Source: CAZGSN01 sp964371655 (GTDB lineage Bacteria > Desulfobacterota > Binatia > HRBIN30). From it: DNA of 64,000 nucleotides. The stretch covers positions 81,145-145,144 of the forward strand of contig CAYJOD010000007.1 in assembly GCA_964371655.1 (NCBI GenBank), read 5' to 3'. The first letter of the stretch is position 1; each line of letters begins with the position of its first letter. Under the pieces are notes generated by a model that saw only the letters and a list, made by a program, of their open reading frames with translations, was not told where the DNA came from and did not search any database. This document shows, piece after piece, positions 8,316-17,233 of this stretch. Made by a program: the position numbers and the translations under genes.

Positions 8316-9506
8316 ATGGCGGCCCAACGATGTCGCCTTGCCTTGAGCGTCGAATCCTGCAACCACGCCGCGATGGCACTCGAGCGTATCGCGGTGGGAG
8401 TTGCGTACGCTGCGTTGTTCTTCGGTGCCGGGGTGTGGGCTCCGTATTTCCCTCTCTATCTGGCGCATCTGGGTTTCAGCGGTGGACAGATCGGCGCCAT
8501 CATCGGCACCGCACCGCTGCTGCGCTGGAGCAGCGCGATCGGGTGGGGATACCTCGCCGATCGTTGGCGGCGGCGGCACTTGCTGCTGGTGCTGGCCTCA
8601 TTCACCGGATGCTTGTTCTTTGTTCCCTTGCTGTTCGTGCGCAGCTTTGTCGCGATCGCGGCCGTGCTCACCTGCATCAACCTGTTTCACGGCGCCATGC
8701 TGCCGATGCTCGACGCCACGGTGATGGACCATCTGCAGCGCCTGGGTGGCGACTACGGCCGCCTGCGTTTGTGGGGATCCCTCGGCTTCATCGCCGGGGC
8801 GCTGGTGAGTGCACCGATCATTCAGCTGTCTTCGCCGGCAGCCGTGCCGGCGCTGCTGCTGGCGCCGGCGTTCTTCCTGGTACCCGCCCTCTATTATCTG
8901 CCGCACGAGCAGCTCGGCAGCTCCGGACGCTTTCGCGCGCCATGGAAGCTTCTCAACCCAGCGCTGTCGGCGTTTCTGGCGACGGCCTTCCTACTCCAGA
9001 TCAGCTGCGGCGCTTGGGGCGGCTTCTTCGCGGTGCACAGCGCGCGGCTGGGTTTCTCCGACGCCATCCCCGGAATCACCTGGGGGCTAGCGGTAATCAT
9101 CGAGGTCGGGGTGCTGTTTTGGGGAAGGCAGATCGTCGAACGTTTCGATGCCGCCGGGATGATCGTGTTCACGCTGATCGTCACCGTCGGGCGCTGGGCC
9201 CTCACTGCGGTCGCAACCGACGAGGTCGCCGTCGTGGCGCTCCAGCTCGCCCACTCGATTACGTTCGCCGTCTTCCACCTCGCCGCCTTGTTGCTGCTGA
9301 CCCGTTTGGTTCCGCCCCAAAACAGCACCAGCGGACAATCCCTCTACGGCATGGTCAGCTTCGGATTCGGCGGCAGCGCCGGCATCGCCCTCGCCGGCGC
9401 GCTCATCGACCGCATCGGTAGCAGCGCCCTATTCGGCGTCGAAGCGTGCATCGCCGCGCTCGCCCTGTTGCCGGCCTGGCAGCTGCGCCACCACCTGCGG
9501 CGCTGA
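8316..9506 (+). CDS. MFS transporter, HcaT-like (MFS_1_like)
   Basis: A 396-residue inner-membrane permease with about twelve hydrophobic segments, of the group containing 3-phenylpropionate permease HcaT. Evidence includes the N-terminal pattern GVWAPYFPLYLAHLGFSGGQIG, the loop 2-3 motif GYLADRWRRR (motif A equivalent), and YGRLRLWGSLGFIAGAL in the middle, typical of this subfamily. Translation may start at 8316 or at the internal ATG 8373 (MALERIAVG), which fits the usual N-terminus better; neither has a clear ribosome binding site. The substrate is unknown, probably a small organic acid or nucleoside-like solute. It stands alone after a repeat-filled promoter region. Confidence 0.85.
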   Translation: MAAQRCRLALSVESCNHAAMALERIAVGVAYAALFFGAGVWAPYFPLYLAHLGFSGGQIGAIIGTAPLLRWSSAIGWGYLADRWRRRHLLLVLASFTGCLFFVPLLFVRSFVAIAAVLTCINLFHGAMLPMLDATVMDHLQRLGGDYGRLRLWGSLGFIAGALVSAPIIQLSSPAAVPALLLAPAFFLVPALYYLPHEQLGSSGRFRAPWKLLNPALSAFLATAFLLQISCGAWGGFFAVHSARLGFSDAIPGITWGLAVIIEVGVLFWGRQIVERFDAAGMIVFTLIVTVGRWALTAVATDEVAVVALQLAHSITFAVFHLAALLLLTRLVPPQNSTSGQSLYGMVSFGFGGSAGIALAGALIDRIGSSALFGVEACIAALALLPAWQLRHHLRR

Positions 9507-9587
9507 GCGATCGCTTCTTCCTCTCGGAGGAAGTGGAAACTTCGCCGGACCGGCGCAATCCGCCACCTCTCGAGAATCATCGGATCA

Positions 9588-9646
9588 TGGTGGGGCAGGC
9601 CTCCGTGCCTGCCCGGCTGCGCAGGCAGGGACACCTGCGCCACCAG
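9588..9646 (+). repeat. Dispersed palindrome family E, copy 1
   Basis: TGGTGGGGCAGGCCTCCGTG to CACCTGCGCCACCA, an inverted repeat of about 59 bp containing CAGGCA/TGCCTG arms. Further copies lie at 46334-46393 (reversed) and 54037-54095. Here it lies between convergent genes. Confidence 0.75.
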
Positions 9647-9681
9647 AACTGGGCAGCCTTCACAGCCTAACGAGATACGAT

Positions 9682-10098
9682 TCACGAACGACGAGACACG
9701 CTCGCAAGCGGCTGCAAACGCGGCGGATCGCGCCGGAAACGCCGCTCGTCGAAATGCCCGTGCCGCAGGCCTTCCACGTCTTCACGCACGCGTGCACGCA
9801 AGCCCTCGAGGTTGATCGCCCCGGCCTGGGGTGCAAACGCCTCGACCTTGCTTAGCGCCTTCTCGAGCATGGCCGCGGCCGCGGAAAGTGATCCCTGGCT
9901 GACCTTATGATACCCGACCGCAATCTGAATCAGGCCGACGAAGAGATCCCAGAGGTCGTCCGGAACGTCGTCGAGGTGATCCTCGATCGCTTCGTGCGCT
10001 TCGAAGTAACGCCCGGCGTTGAATTGCTGCGCCGCTGCGATGACGGCGGCGCGTAGACGGTCGGGCGCGGCGGCCGCCGGCGCAGGGTCTTGCCTCAC
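9682..10098 (-). CDS. DUF309 domain protein
   Basis: A 138-residue protein with the DUF309 helical pattern FNAGRYFEAHEAIEDHL, LWDLFVGLIQIAVGYHKVSQGSLSAAAAML and EGLRARVREDVE (about residues 20-105). The HE pair in EAHEAIED suggests a metal site, but no function is established for the family. The start chosen is GTG at 10098, whose last bases overlap the TGA of the upstream YjbR gene (GTGA); the reading frame upstream of it is only a shadow of that gene. The pair therefore forms a coupled operon. Confidence 0.82.
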   Translation of the reverse strand: MRQDPAPAAAAPDRLRAAVIAAAQQFNAGRYFEAHEAIEDHLDDVPDDLWDLFVGLIQIAVGYHKVSQGSLSAAAAMLEKALSKVEAFAPQAGAINLEGLRARVREDVEGLRHGHFDERRFRRDPPRLQPLASVSRRS

Positions 10099-10538
10099 TT
10101 GCGCCTGCCGCCCGTCCTCGTGGTCGTCTTGGCGGTCGTCTTCGGAGGTTTCGCTGGCGCGGAGTTGCTGGCAGCGGCGACGGCAGCGAGCTGTGCGGCT
10201 ACCTTCTTCGGCGCCGTCATGAGGTAACTGTCGGTCAGCAAGTCGCGCACCTCGTCCCAGTCGACATCGACATCGAGACGCAGACCGATCCAGCCCTTGT
10301 GTCCGACATAGGGTGGTACGAAGAAGCGTTCCGGTGCGGCCCCGACCAGGATCTCCTGCACCCCTCCCGGCGCCTTGCACCACATAGCGAAGCGCGCGTC
10401 GTCGTCGCGGTCATCGACCCACATTGCGAACATCTTGTCGCGCACGCGGAAGGTCGGCGTTCCCCACGCTTCCTTCTCGACACTCTCCGGGAACGACAGG
10501 CACGCGGCTCGGAAGCTGTCGAGCACGTTATTGTTCAT
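10095..10538 (-). CDS. MmcQ/YjbR family protein
   Basis: A 147-residue protein of the MmcQ/YjbR family, whose double-wing fold is DNA-binding-like but whose function is unproven. Recognisable segments are FPESVEKEAWGTPTFRVRDKMFAMW (residues 16-40), the PPYVGHKGWIGLRLD segment (about 75-89) and WDEVRDLLTDSYLMTAPKK (about 94-112). A low-complexity Ala/Pro/Thr/Lys tail with poly-Thr and basic residues (about 118-147) follows and could touch nucleic acid. The stop overlaps the start of the DUF309 gene, so both are probably made together. Confidence 0.85.
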   Translation of the reverse strand: MNNNVLDSFRAACLSFPESVEKEAWGTPTFRVRDKMFAMWVDDRDDDARFAMWCKAPGGVQEILVGAAPERFFVPPYVGHKGWIGLRLDVDVDWDEVRDLLTDSYLMTAPKKVAAQLAAVAAASNSAPAKPPKTTAKTTTRTGGRRK

Positions 10539-10625
10539 CGAGGTTCCTCATGAATCACGCCTGCCCGCCACGCTCTGGTGAGGCCGCCTCAAGATCCACC
10601 AAGGAGGGCGCGCCGCCGCGCGCCC

Positions 10626-11015
10626 CTACTTAGAAGATTTGAGATCGAGGAGGACGTAGCCCGGAAAATCGGCGAGTCGAAGCGCGTCGCGTAGCAGCGG
10701 CGGCAGATGCGGGTATGCCGCCGCGGTGCCGATGATGCGCGGGTTGCGGACGTGGTGGCGGCGTCCGAGCCGCTGGATTTCGCCGCCCTTGGCGGCGACG
10801 AGATTGCGCGCCCAATCGACGTCGCGCCCGTACGTCATCGGGATCACAAACCCCTTCGTCGTCGGGAACGCGACCACCGGGCTTTGGTAGTTGCGCTGGC
10901 TCTTGCGGCCGACGTGGTGCACGATCGCCAGCGGCGGAAGCAGCCAGGCGAAGGTTCCCATGATCGGGTTGGTGAAGACACGATTGACTCGGCGCATGAA
11001 GTTGGGGAGGTGCAT
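10626..11015 (-). CDS. Nitroreductase-family deazaflavin-dependent-type protein
   Basis: A 129-residue protein resembling the F420-dependent nitroreductase/DUF385 group (Ddn-like split beta-barrel). It shows the usual order: N-terminal helix FMRRVNRVFTNPIMGTF, GRKSQRNYQSPVVAFPTTKGFVIPMTYGRDVDWARNLVAAKGGEIQRLGRRHHVRNPRII, then a C-terminal LRLADFPGYVLLDLK. Here the GRKSG-x-R-phosphate-binding-like turn reads GRKSQRNYQSP. The cofactor could be F420, flavin or haem-related; only the family is supported. ATG 11015 was chosen because upstream residues come from repeat DNA. It stands alone. Confidence 0.8.
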   Translation of the reverse strand: MHLPNFMRRVNRVFTNPIMGTFAWLLPPLAIVHHVGRKSQRNYQSPVVAFPTTKGFVIPMTYGRDVDWARNLVAAKGGEIQRLGRRHHVRNPRIIGTAAAYPHLPPLLRDALRLADFPGYVLLDLKSSK

Positions 11016-11326
11016 GCGCGCGAAGCTACCACCATTTCGACGGGGTGTGAATGCGGTAGAGCCCACCGCGCAGGGCCACGGCAGAGTCGCTGACGGAGCC
11101 TGCGTGCACCGCAGAGGTGCTGAGCAAAGCGGGCGGGCCGCCCGCGCTCCCGGCGATGATATTCCGCTCGGGGCGCTGGTTTCAGGCAATCGCTGGGAGC
11201 GCGGACGGCTCGTCCGCCGGAGGGTGGAAATAAGCGATTCTTCGGCCGAAGCCCTCCGTGACCCGACTTTGCCGTGGCCCTGACCGCACCGCGACATATC
11301 GCGATTCTATCGCGATCCTGCCACCG
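11016..11326. other. Intergenic region with family F repeat arms
   Basis: No gene is visible. AGGGCCACGGCAGAGTCGCT (11072-11091, continuing to GACGGAGCC) and its reverse CCGTGACCCGACTTTGCCGTGGCCCTG (about 11256-11282) form the ends of a palindromic unit of about 210 bp. Within it GGGCGGGCCGCCCGC and GGACGGCTCGTCC are smaller palindromes. Related arms lie at 29366-29396 and 29691-29722. Confidence 0.65.
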
Positions 11327-11878
11327 CTACGCCGTCGAGCCTTGACGCTGGTACCAGAGGAGACCGGTGTAGACGTAATGAGTTCCCGAGGCGGCTACGG
11401 TTGCACCCGTCACCCACCAGGCGATCGGATTGGCCGTGGCCATGGGCATGTCCGGTCGCGCCAAGGTCGCCAGCGCCATCGTCACCGTGATCATCTCCAT
11501 GCAGGTATTGACCTTGCCCAACGTGGTTGGTGCGATCTCGATGGGCTTCGAGAAGAAGTAGATCGTCAAGAAGCCACTGAGGATGATGATGTCGCGCATC
11601 ATCACCAGAATCATCAGCGACACCGGGATAGCGCCGAGCCAGGTCAGCATGACGTACGAGCTGACTAGAAAGAGCTTGTCCGCGAGTGGATCGAGCGCGG
11701 CGCCGAGATCGCTCTTCGAATCCGTGATGCGCGCAATCACACCGTCGAACGCGTCGGTGATCCCGGCCGCCATGAACAGCACCAGCGCCGCACCGTAGCG
11801 GTGGTTGGTGAGCAGGACCAAGAACACGGGCACCGACAGGATTCGGAGCAGGGTGAGAAAGTTCGGGACGGTTAGCAT
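11327..11878 (-). CDS. pgsA: CDP-diacylglycerol-glycerol-3-phosphate 3-phosphatidyltransferase
   Basis: A 183-residue integral membrane enzyme that makes phosphatidylglycerophosphate, the committed step to phosphatidylglycerol and cardiolipin. The CDP-alcohol phosphatidyltransferase motif DG-x2-AR-x8-G-x3-D-x3-D is complete: DGVIAR, then DLGAALDPLADK (about residues 44-70). The N-terminus MLTVPNFLTLLRI is characteristic and fixes the start at 11878, although an upstream in-frame ATG (11932) exists. About five membrane segments follow. It lies downstream of hflX on the same strand after 137 bp that contain GTTGACAGTCGACAGTTAAC-type short repeats. Confidence 0.93.
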   Translation of the reverse strand: MLTVPNFLTLLRILSVPVFLVLLTNHRYGAALVLFMAAGITDAFDGVIARITDSKSDLGAALDPLADKLFLVSSYVMLTWLGAIPVSLMILVMMRDIIILSGFLTIYFFSKPIEIAPTTLGKVNTCMEMITVTMALATLARPDMPMATANPIAWWVTGATVAASGTHYVYTGLLWYQRQGSTA

Positions 11879-11950
11879 GAGTACGCTACGCGGCTGCACC
11901 CTCTTTTGCCCCAGCAGCGTCGACCATGGCAAGAGGGCGGGGTGCCGGGT

Positions 11951-12010
11951 GTTGGGAAAGTTGACAGTCGACAGTTAACAGTCGACCGTTGACGGTTGAC
12001 TGTCGACCGT
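11951..12010. repeat. Short GTTGAC/GTCGAC simple repeat
   Basis: A run of GTTGACAGTCGACAGTTAAC-like units (alternating GTTGAC, GTCGAC and TGTCGACC) in the pgsA-hflX gap. A related motif (AGTCGACTGTTGACTGTCG) occurs at about 20513-20531. It looks like degenerate palindromic repeat DNA rather than an operator. Confidence 0.5.
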
Positions 12011-12015
12011 GCGCT

Positions 12016-13341
12016 CTAGCGGCGAGCGGCGTCCTTGGTCATCTTACGCAGCTGTCCGGCGAGCTTGGGTGGCACGAACGCGGTCACCTCGACCTCGCCC
12101 TCGTCGTAGTCCTCCTGCAACACCGAACCGGAGCGCCGCATCAAGGCGATCAGATCGCCACGGTCGGCCGGCAGCCGCAGGTGCACGCGTTCGCGATGTG
12201 ATTGCAGGGCGCGCTCGATCGCCTCGCGCAACGACAGGATGCCGTCGCCCTTGAGCGCCGAGATCGTACAGCTCTCGCCGCTCACCACGGGCGGGCGTTG
12301 CTGCGACGGCAGCCGATCCGCCTTGTTGAACACGGTGAGGCGCGGGGTTTCGCCCACACCGAGCTCGCCCAGGACGCGGTCGACAATCTCGATATGCGCG
12401 GGCGCCTGGGCGTCGCTGGCGTCGATCACATGCAACAAGAGGTCGGCTTCCTGCACCTCTTCGAGGGTGCTCTTGAACGCGTCGACGAAGCCGTGCGGCA
12501 ACTTGTTGATGAAGCCCACCGTATCGATGAGCAGAGCCACGGCGCCACTTGGGAGCTGCAGACGGCGCACGGTCGGATCGAGGGTGGCGAACAGCTTATC
12601 TTCGACAAAAACTTCGGCGGCCGTCAGGCGATTCATCAGCGTCGACTTCCCGGAGTTCGTGTAGCCGACGAGCGCCACGGTCGGATACGGCACGCTGGCG
12701 CGGCTTTCGCGATGCAGGCGCCGCGTGCGCATCACCTCCTGCAGCTGACGGCGCAAGCGCCCCAGGCGCTCGCGCACGCGGCGGCGGTCGACTTCCAGCT
12801 GTGTCTCGCCGGGCCCGCGTGTACCGACGCCGCCGCCCAGGCGCGACAAATGCTGCCAGTGCCGCGTCAGCCGCGGCAGCAGATACTGCAGCTGCGCCAG
12901 CTCGACCTGCAGCTTGCCGGCCTGGCTGTGCGCACGTCGCGCAAAGATGTCGAGGATCAGCTGGCTGCGGTCGATGACCTTGACCTTGGTTTCCGTCTCC
13001 AGATTGCGCTGCTGTGCGGGCGACAAGGCGTCGTCGAAAATAATCACGTTAGCGCCGAGGTCGTGCGCCAGCGCGCCAACTTCCTTGACCTTGCCGCTGC
13101 CGATGAAGGTTGCCGGATGAACACGCCGCACCTGCTGCATCGCCTTGCCAAGGACACGCACGTCGGCGGTTTCGGCGAGACGCTCGAGCTCGGCGAGCGA
13201 CTCCTCGCCGCTGAAGATCGCATTCTCGTCGAGGACCGCAGCGACGAGGATCGCAGCCTCCGGCCCTTTGTGGGCCGCGACGTCCTCACCACCGCGACGC
13301 CGCCGCGGCCGTACCTCCTGATCATCCGCATCTGTGCCCAT
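12016..13341 (-). CDS. hflX: GTPase HflX
   Basis: A 441-residue ribosome-associated GTPase that splits stalled or heat-damaged 70S ribosomes. The N-terminal HflX domain ends in the diagnostic glycine-rich RGPGETQLE (residues 175-183) after SRLGGGVGT. The G domain has G1 GYTNSGKS (226-233), G3 DTVGF (273-277) and G4 NKAD (339-342). The coiled segment between the HflX and G domains (ERLGRLRRQLQEVMRTRR) is also typical. Length matches the family. GGAG sits five bases before ATG 13341. No hfq or hflKC genes are adjacent; pgsA follows on the same strand. Confidence 0.96.
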   Translation of the reverse strand: MGTDADDQEVRPRRRRGGEDVAAHKGPEAAILVAAVLDENAIFSGEESLAELERLAETADVRVLGKAMQQVRRVHPATFIGSGKVKEVGALAHDLGANVIIFDDALSPAQQRNLETETKVKVIDRSQLILDIFARRAHSQAGKLQVELAQLQYLLPRLTRHWQHLSRLGGGVGTRGPGETQLEVDRRRVRERLGRLRRQLQEVMRTRRLHRESRASVPYPTVALVGYTNSGKSTLMNRLTAAEVFVEDKLFATLDPTVRRLQLPSGAVALLIDTVGFINKLPHGFVDAFKSTLEEVQEADLLLHVIDASDAQAPAHIEIVDRVLGELGVGETPRLTVFNKADRLPSQQRPPVVSGESCTISALKGDGILSLREAIERALQSHRERVHLRLPADRGDLIALMRRSGSVLQEDYDEGEVEVTAFVPPKLAGQLRKMTKDAARR

Positions 13342-13500
13342 TGAGGCTCCGTTCTACTCCATCCGGACCCGCCGCGCTCACAGCGAGCGGCGTGATTACA
13401 TCGGAGAACCCCGCGCAGCGCAATCGCCGTCCGCGCCCGGTCGTCGGGTCGGTTGCAGATCAACGGTACGCCGGCGCGATGAGCACGCGGGAGAGAGCCC

Positions 13501-13632
13501 TCGAATCACCGCTCCCTAACGGTCGCGGCTCCGGTCGAGGTCCGCCGGTTTTCGGCATGTCAGAGCCGCGCGCGTAAGCAAGCGGTCAGCAGGTGGATGC
13601 TTCCCTCGAGGCACGGCATGCCGTCCATCTCC
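13501..13632 (+). repeat. Dispersed repeat family B, copy 2
   Basis: GAATCACCGCTCCCTAACGG, then GGTCGCGGCTCCGG, AGAGCCGCGCGCGTAAGCAA and CCGTCCATCTCC, colinear with 2183-2321. It occupies most of the divergent region between hflX and the methyltransferase gene. Confidence 0.75.
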
Positions 13633-13721
13633 AGTCTCAAACCCACATTTTTGCTCGGGTGCACTCGCGCCCGTGGCGTGAGGCGAGGAACGCCGGTACA
13701 TCTGTGCGACAAGGAGAAGAA

Positions 13722-14741
13722 ATGCGAGCGCAAACGGCAATCGAAATCCTTCGCCAAGGTCAGATGCGGGTCTTGCTGCGCGCCATGCGTCTGGCGACTC
13801 CCTATTACCGCCTGGTGTGGCTGGTCGCCGCGTTCCGCGCCGGACTGCTGGCGCGTTTGTCGGGCGGCGCCGCGTCGTTTCAGGAATTGGCCAAAGACAT
13901 GGCGCGCCAGCGCAGCGATCATGATTGGTTGAGGAAGTGGCTCGAACTGGGGGTGCGAGTCGGTGAGCTGCGCTGCAACAACGACCGCTATACTCTCGCC
14001 GGCTTCCTGGCGCGTGCGCTTGCGCGTCCGCAAAACGACGCGATCGTCGCCATCCTCGAAGAGGTGGCCACTCTCCATCATGCCCTCGTGCTCGACACAC
14101 CACCGCGACTGGCGCGCGCGGATCGTTTCACTCTCGCCGAGCAGGATGGTGTCTTGATTGCCCGCTCGTCGCCGCTCGTCAGACCCTTCGTCCACGAGGC
14201 CATCGACGAAGTCGTTCCCCGCCGCGGCGCCTGGCGCCTGCTCGAAGTCGGGGCCGGGTCCGGCACCTACATCCGTCACGCCGCCGAGCGTAACCCCGAG
14301 CTGACGGCCCTGGGCCTTGAGCTGCAGCCACAGGTGGCGGAGCTGGCCAACTCCAACCTACGCCACTGGGGGCTTGCCGGTCGCGCCGTCGTCGACACCG
14401 GAGACGTGCGCCAACGAGCTGCCGAGGCCGCCTTCGACCTCGTCACCTTCCACAACAACATCTACTACTTTGCGGTCGATGAGCGTGTGGCGCTGCTGCG
14501 TCACGCGCGTTCGTTCCTCAAGCCCGGGGGACGTCTGCTGCTCACCACCGCATGCAGCGGCGGCGGGCCCGTGGGCGTCGCCCTCGATATCTGGAGCGCC
14601 GGTACCGAAGGCTGCGGGCGCTTACCCGCGGCCGCGGAGTTGGTCGCACAGATGCGCGAAGCGGGCTTTGCCGACGCGAGCAGCCGGAGCTTGGTCCCGG
14701 GTGACAGCTACTACGCCTTCTTCGCGGCGCGACCGGGTTGA
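13722..14741 (+). CDS. SAM-dependent class I methyltransferase
   Basis: A 339-residue protein. Residues about 1-150 form a helical, winged-helix-like dimerisation region, as in O-methyltransferases. A Rossmann methyltransferase domain follows, with motif I LLEVGAGSGTYIRH (near residue 170), an acidic strand end (GLELQPQ) and TFHNNIYYFAVDERVALLRHARSFLKPGGRLLL as motifs post-II to III. AAGGAG five bases before ATG 13722 fixes the start; the frame is open upstream only through repeat family B. Small-molecule O- or C-methylation is likely; the substrate is unknown. It stands alone and is followed by long inverted repeats. Confidence 0.82.
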   Translation: MRAQTAIEILRQGQMRVLLRAMRLATPYYRLVWLVAAFRAGLLARLSGGAASFQELAKDMARQRSDHDWLRKWLELGVRVGELRCNNDRYTLAGFLARALARPQNDAIVAILEEVATLHHALVLDTPPRLARADRFTLAEQDGVLIARSSPLVRPFVHEAIDEVVPRRGAWRLLEVGAGSGTYIRHAAERNPELTALGLELQPQVAELANSNLRHWGLAGRAVVDTGDVRQRAAEAAFDLVTFHNNIYYFAVDERVALLRHARSFLKPGGRLLLTTACSGGGPVGVALDIWSAGTEGCGRLPAAAELVAQMREAGFADASSRSLVPGDSYYAFFAARPG

Positions 14742-15134
14742 GCGCAAGGCAGGGGAGTTCACCTTGCTACTGCAAGAGGAAGGACTCACCGCAGAGAACG
14801 CAGAGTGCGCAAAGGCTGGCGCAACGCATGTTTGAGGAGGGTCCGTGACCAGAGATTTGGGCCAGGCCGGAGAGAACCACAGAGAACACAGCCCGGCCGC
14901 AACCAAAGAAAAGAATTGAACAGGAGCTAACGGAGGGAACGGAGGAAGGCTTAGAGGACCCGGAGAGGAAAGCCTCTGTTCTCTCCGTTTCCTCCTGTTC
15001 AAAGAAGTGAAACGTTTGTTACACAGAGAAGAAAGAGACGAGGGCGTCCTCCTCTTTTCGTGGTTTCTTTCTTCTCTGTGCTCTCTGTGGCCTCTGTGGT
15101 TGAAGATCCGAATCTTCGACGATCGCTCGCCGCG
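14742..15134. other. Intergenic region with nested inverted repeats (family D)
   Basis: No gene is visible. Two long inverted repeats lie between convergent genes. TTGAACAGGAGCTAACGGAG (14917) pairs with CTCCGTTTCCTCCTGTTCAA (about 14982-15001). CACAGAGAAGAAAGAGACG (15020) pairs with TTTCTTTCTTCTCTGTG (about 15064-15080). ACCGCAGAGAACGCAGAG (about 14790) pairs with the CTCTGTGG blocks near 15080-15100. These could terminate transcription in both directions. Confidence 0.65.
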
Positions 15135-15917
15135 CTACTCCACCGCGACGGCAGCATCCTCGATGATGATGTCGTAGTGGTACCCGGAGCCCAGGTCTTT
15201 GTCGGTGCTCAGCTTGCCACGCACCAACACCAGATTACCGACGGCGGCAGAGGCGCTCGTCGAGACGGTCAGGTCGTTGGTGCCGGCGCTGCCACTGCCG
15301 TCTTGCACGTGCATCCAGTTCTTACCCATCACTTGCGCGGTGAACTTGACGACGCGGCCGCGTACCGCCACGTCTTTCCCAACCAACGCCGCCTTGCCGG
15401 CGAATAGCTCAGCCACAGTCTGACCACCGTCGGCCTTCTTGATGTTCGTCAGATCGACGGCAGCGGTGGCGCCAGCTGCCGCGCCGTGGGCGCCGCCACC
15501 GACTCCCGCTGCGCCGTGGGCGGCAGCGACCGGGTCCTTTGCCACCTGGCCGCCGGCCACCTCGATCGCACCCACGAAGTAAACGAGATCGAATTTCCGC
15601 CCCAGGGTCTTGCTCTCGAAGTTCTCCATCGGCATGCCGCTGGGCACCACGACCTTGTCGCCGACGGCGACGGCAAACTTCGGCGCCGCGGCCCAGATCT
15701 TCTTGGCTCCGTCATCGACCTGCACGTACGTGTAGGCTCCGGCGTCCATCGTCTCCACGACTTTGCCCGTGATGCTGGGCGCGGCGGCCGCGTCGACAGC
15801 CGGCGCTCCACCCGGTGCGGCGGGCGGTTGCGCCACGGCCGCATGCACGTGAGTCCCGCAGGCGACCACGGCTGCAGTGGTAAGACCGACAACGAACGAC
15901 GAAATGGGATGCTTCAC
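15135..15917 (-). CDS. Exported protein with two OB-like domains (NrfJ-related)
   Basis: A 260-residue exported protein. A hydrophobic signal peptide (about residues 4-29, ending HVHAAVAQ) precedes an Ala/Pro linker. Domain 1 (about 35-110) is ITGKVVETMDAGAYTYVQVDDGAKKIWAAAPKF, then GMPMENFESKTLGRKFDLVYFVG, the pattern of NrfJ-related deltaproteobacterial proteins. A Gly/Ala/His linker follows. Domain 2 (about 155-260) is an OB fold (GKDVAVRGRVVKFTAQVMGKNWMHVQDGSG, then VGNLVLVRGKLS). The GTG start at 15917 has GGAGG six bases upstream. Role unknown; nrfJ occurs with nitrite-reductase genes elsewhere, but none is here. It is divergent from the alcohol dehydrogenase. Confidence 0.78.
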   Translation of the reverse strand: MKHPISSFVVGLTTAAVVACGTHVHAAVAQPPAAPGGAPAVDAAAAPSITGKVVETMDAGAYTYVQVDDGAKKIWAAAPKFAVAVGDKVVVPSGMPMENFESKTLGRKFDLVYFVGAIEVAGGQVAKDPVAAAHGAAGVGGGAHGAAAGATAAVDLTNIKKADGGQTVAELFAGKAALVGKDVAVRGRVVKFTAQVMGKNWMHVQDGSGSAGTNDLTVSTSASAAVGNLVLVRGKLSTDKDLGSGYHYDIIIEDAAVAVE

Positions 15918-16195
15918 AGTAGTTCCTCCGCTTGCGTATTGGTGGGCGGCCCGCACTGCGGGCACGGCCCGTGTCGTACACCGCCGCCGCCGCCATTCCT
16001 AGTGGATTACTGCCTAATGAGAGAGAAACCGAAACTACTCAGGCTCAGAGTGCATTCGCACCCAAGCTTGATCGGCACCGCGCCGCGTTGCATAGCTCTT
16101 CGGATTTCGCGGGCATCGGCGTGTAGCGGCAGTTCCAGCCAAGATGTTACGTCTGAGCGCGCACAGGGGCCGCACGATCGCGACAGGAGGAGATG

Positions 16196-17233
16196 ATGAA
16201 AGCGCTTCAAATGACACAGTTTCAGGCGCCGCCGGAGCTTGTCGACGTGGACATGCGCGAGCCCGGGCCGGGGGAGGTTTTGGTCAAGATCGGCGGGGCC
16301 GGGGCGTGTCACTCCGATCTGCATATCCTCGACTATCCGCCCGGCGCCCTGCCCTTCACCCTGCCGTTCACCCTGGGCCACGAGAACGCCGGCTGGGTGG
16401 AACGGATCGGCGCTGGCGTCCAAGGCGTGGCGGCGGGCGACCCCGTGGTCGTGTACGGCGTGTGGGGCTGCGGTCAATGCGCGACCTGTCGGAGCGGCGC
16501 CGAGAACTACTGCGAGCGTAGCCCGCTGTTGGTCCCCGGTGGCGGACTTGGATTCGACGGCGGCATGGCCACGCATATGATCGTGCCTTCGGCGCGCTTT
16601 CTGTGTCCGCTCAACGGACTCGATCCGCGCCAAGCGGCGCCGCTGACCGATGCCGGTCTGACCACCTATCACGCCATCAAACGTTCGCTGGCGGTCCTGC
16701 GCCCTGGAGCCACCGCCGTGGTCATCGGCGCCGGCGGGCTCGGGCAGATGGCCGTTCAGATTCTCAGAGCCATATCGCCGGCGCGCGTGATCGCGGTCGA
16801 CGTCGCTGCCGACAAGCTGGCGAGTGCGAAGGAGCTTGGTGCAGACGAGGTGGTGATCTGCGACGACGAGGCCGCGCTGCATGTCCGCGAGCTGACGCAT
16901 GGTGCCGGCGCGGAGCTGGTGCTCGACATCGTCGGTTCCGATGCCACCCTCCAGCTCGCGCTCGCCGTGTCGCGACGCTTGGGCCATCTCACTGTGGTCG
17001 GGATCGCCGGCGGGACCCTTCCATTCAACTACCTGATGGTGCCCAACGAGCTCTCGGTCGCGTCTGTATTCTACGGCAGTATCCCCGAGCTCATCGAAGT
17101 GGTCGCGCTAGCCGCGGCCGGAAAGATTCGCGCTCAGATCGAGTTGTTTCCTCTCGATCAGGCCGGGCTCGCTTACCAGCGCTTGCGCGACGGCAAGATC
17201 CCGGGCCGCGCCGTCGTCACACCGAACGGCTAG
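16196..17233 (+). CDS. Zinc-dependent alcohol dehydrogenase family protein
   Basis: A 345-residue cytoplasmic medium-chain dehydrogenase. The catalytic-zinc residues are in ACHSDLH (Cys near 38) and GHENAG (His near 62). The structural zinc lobe is complete: C-x2-C-x2-C-x7-C in GCGQCATCRSGAENYC (about 93-108). The Rossmann motif GAGGLGQMAVQI (about 178-189) and the acidic end of beta-2 (VIAVDV) indicate NAD preference. An AGGAGG element precedes tandem ATGs at 16193 and 16196; spacing favours 16196. The substrate is probably a primary, aromatic or allylic alcohol, but this is unproven. No partner genes are adjacent. Confidence 0.9.
   Translation: MKALQMTQFQAPPELVDVDMREPGPGEVLVKIGGAGACHSDLHILDYPPGALPFTLPFTLGHENAGWVERIGAGVQGVAAGDPVVVYGVWGCGQCATCRSGAENYCERSPLLVPGGGLGFDGGMATHMIVPSARFLCPLNGLDPRQAAPLTDAGLTTYHAIKRSLAVLRPGATAVVIGAGGLGQMAVQILRAISPARVIAVDVAADKLASAKELGADEVVICDDEAALHVRELTHGAGAELVLDIVGSDATLQLALAVSRRLGHLTVVGIAGGTLPFNYLMVPNELSVASVFYGSIPELIEVVALAAAGKIRAQIELFPLDQAGLAYQRLRDGKIPGRAVVTPNG

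Noticed and set aside
11950..12010. GTTGACAGTCGAC repeats considered as a regulator binding array
   Set aside because: Similar short motifs recur elsewhere in repeat-rich gaps (about 20515) without regulatory context.
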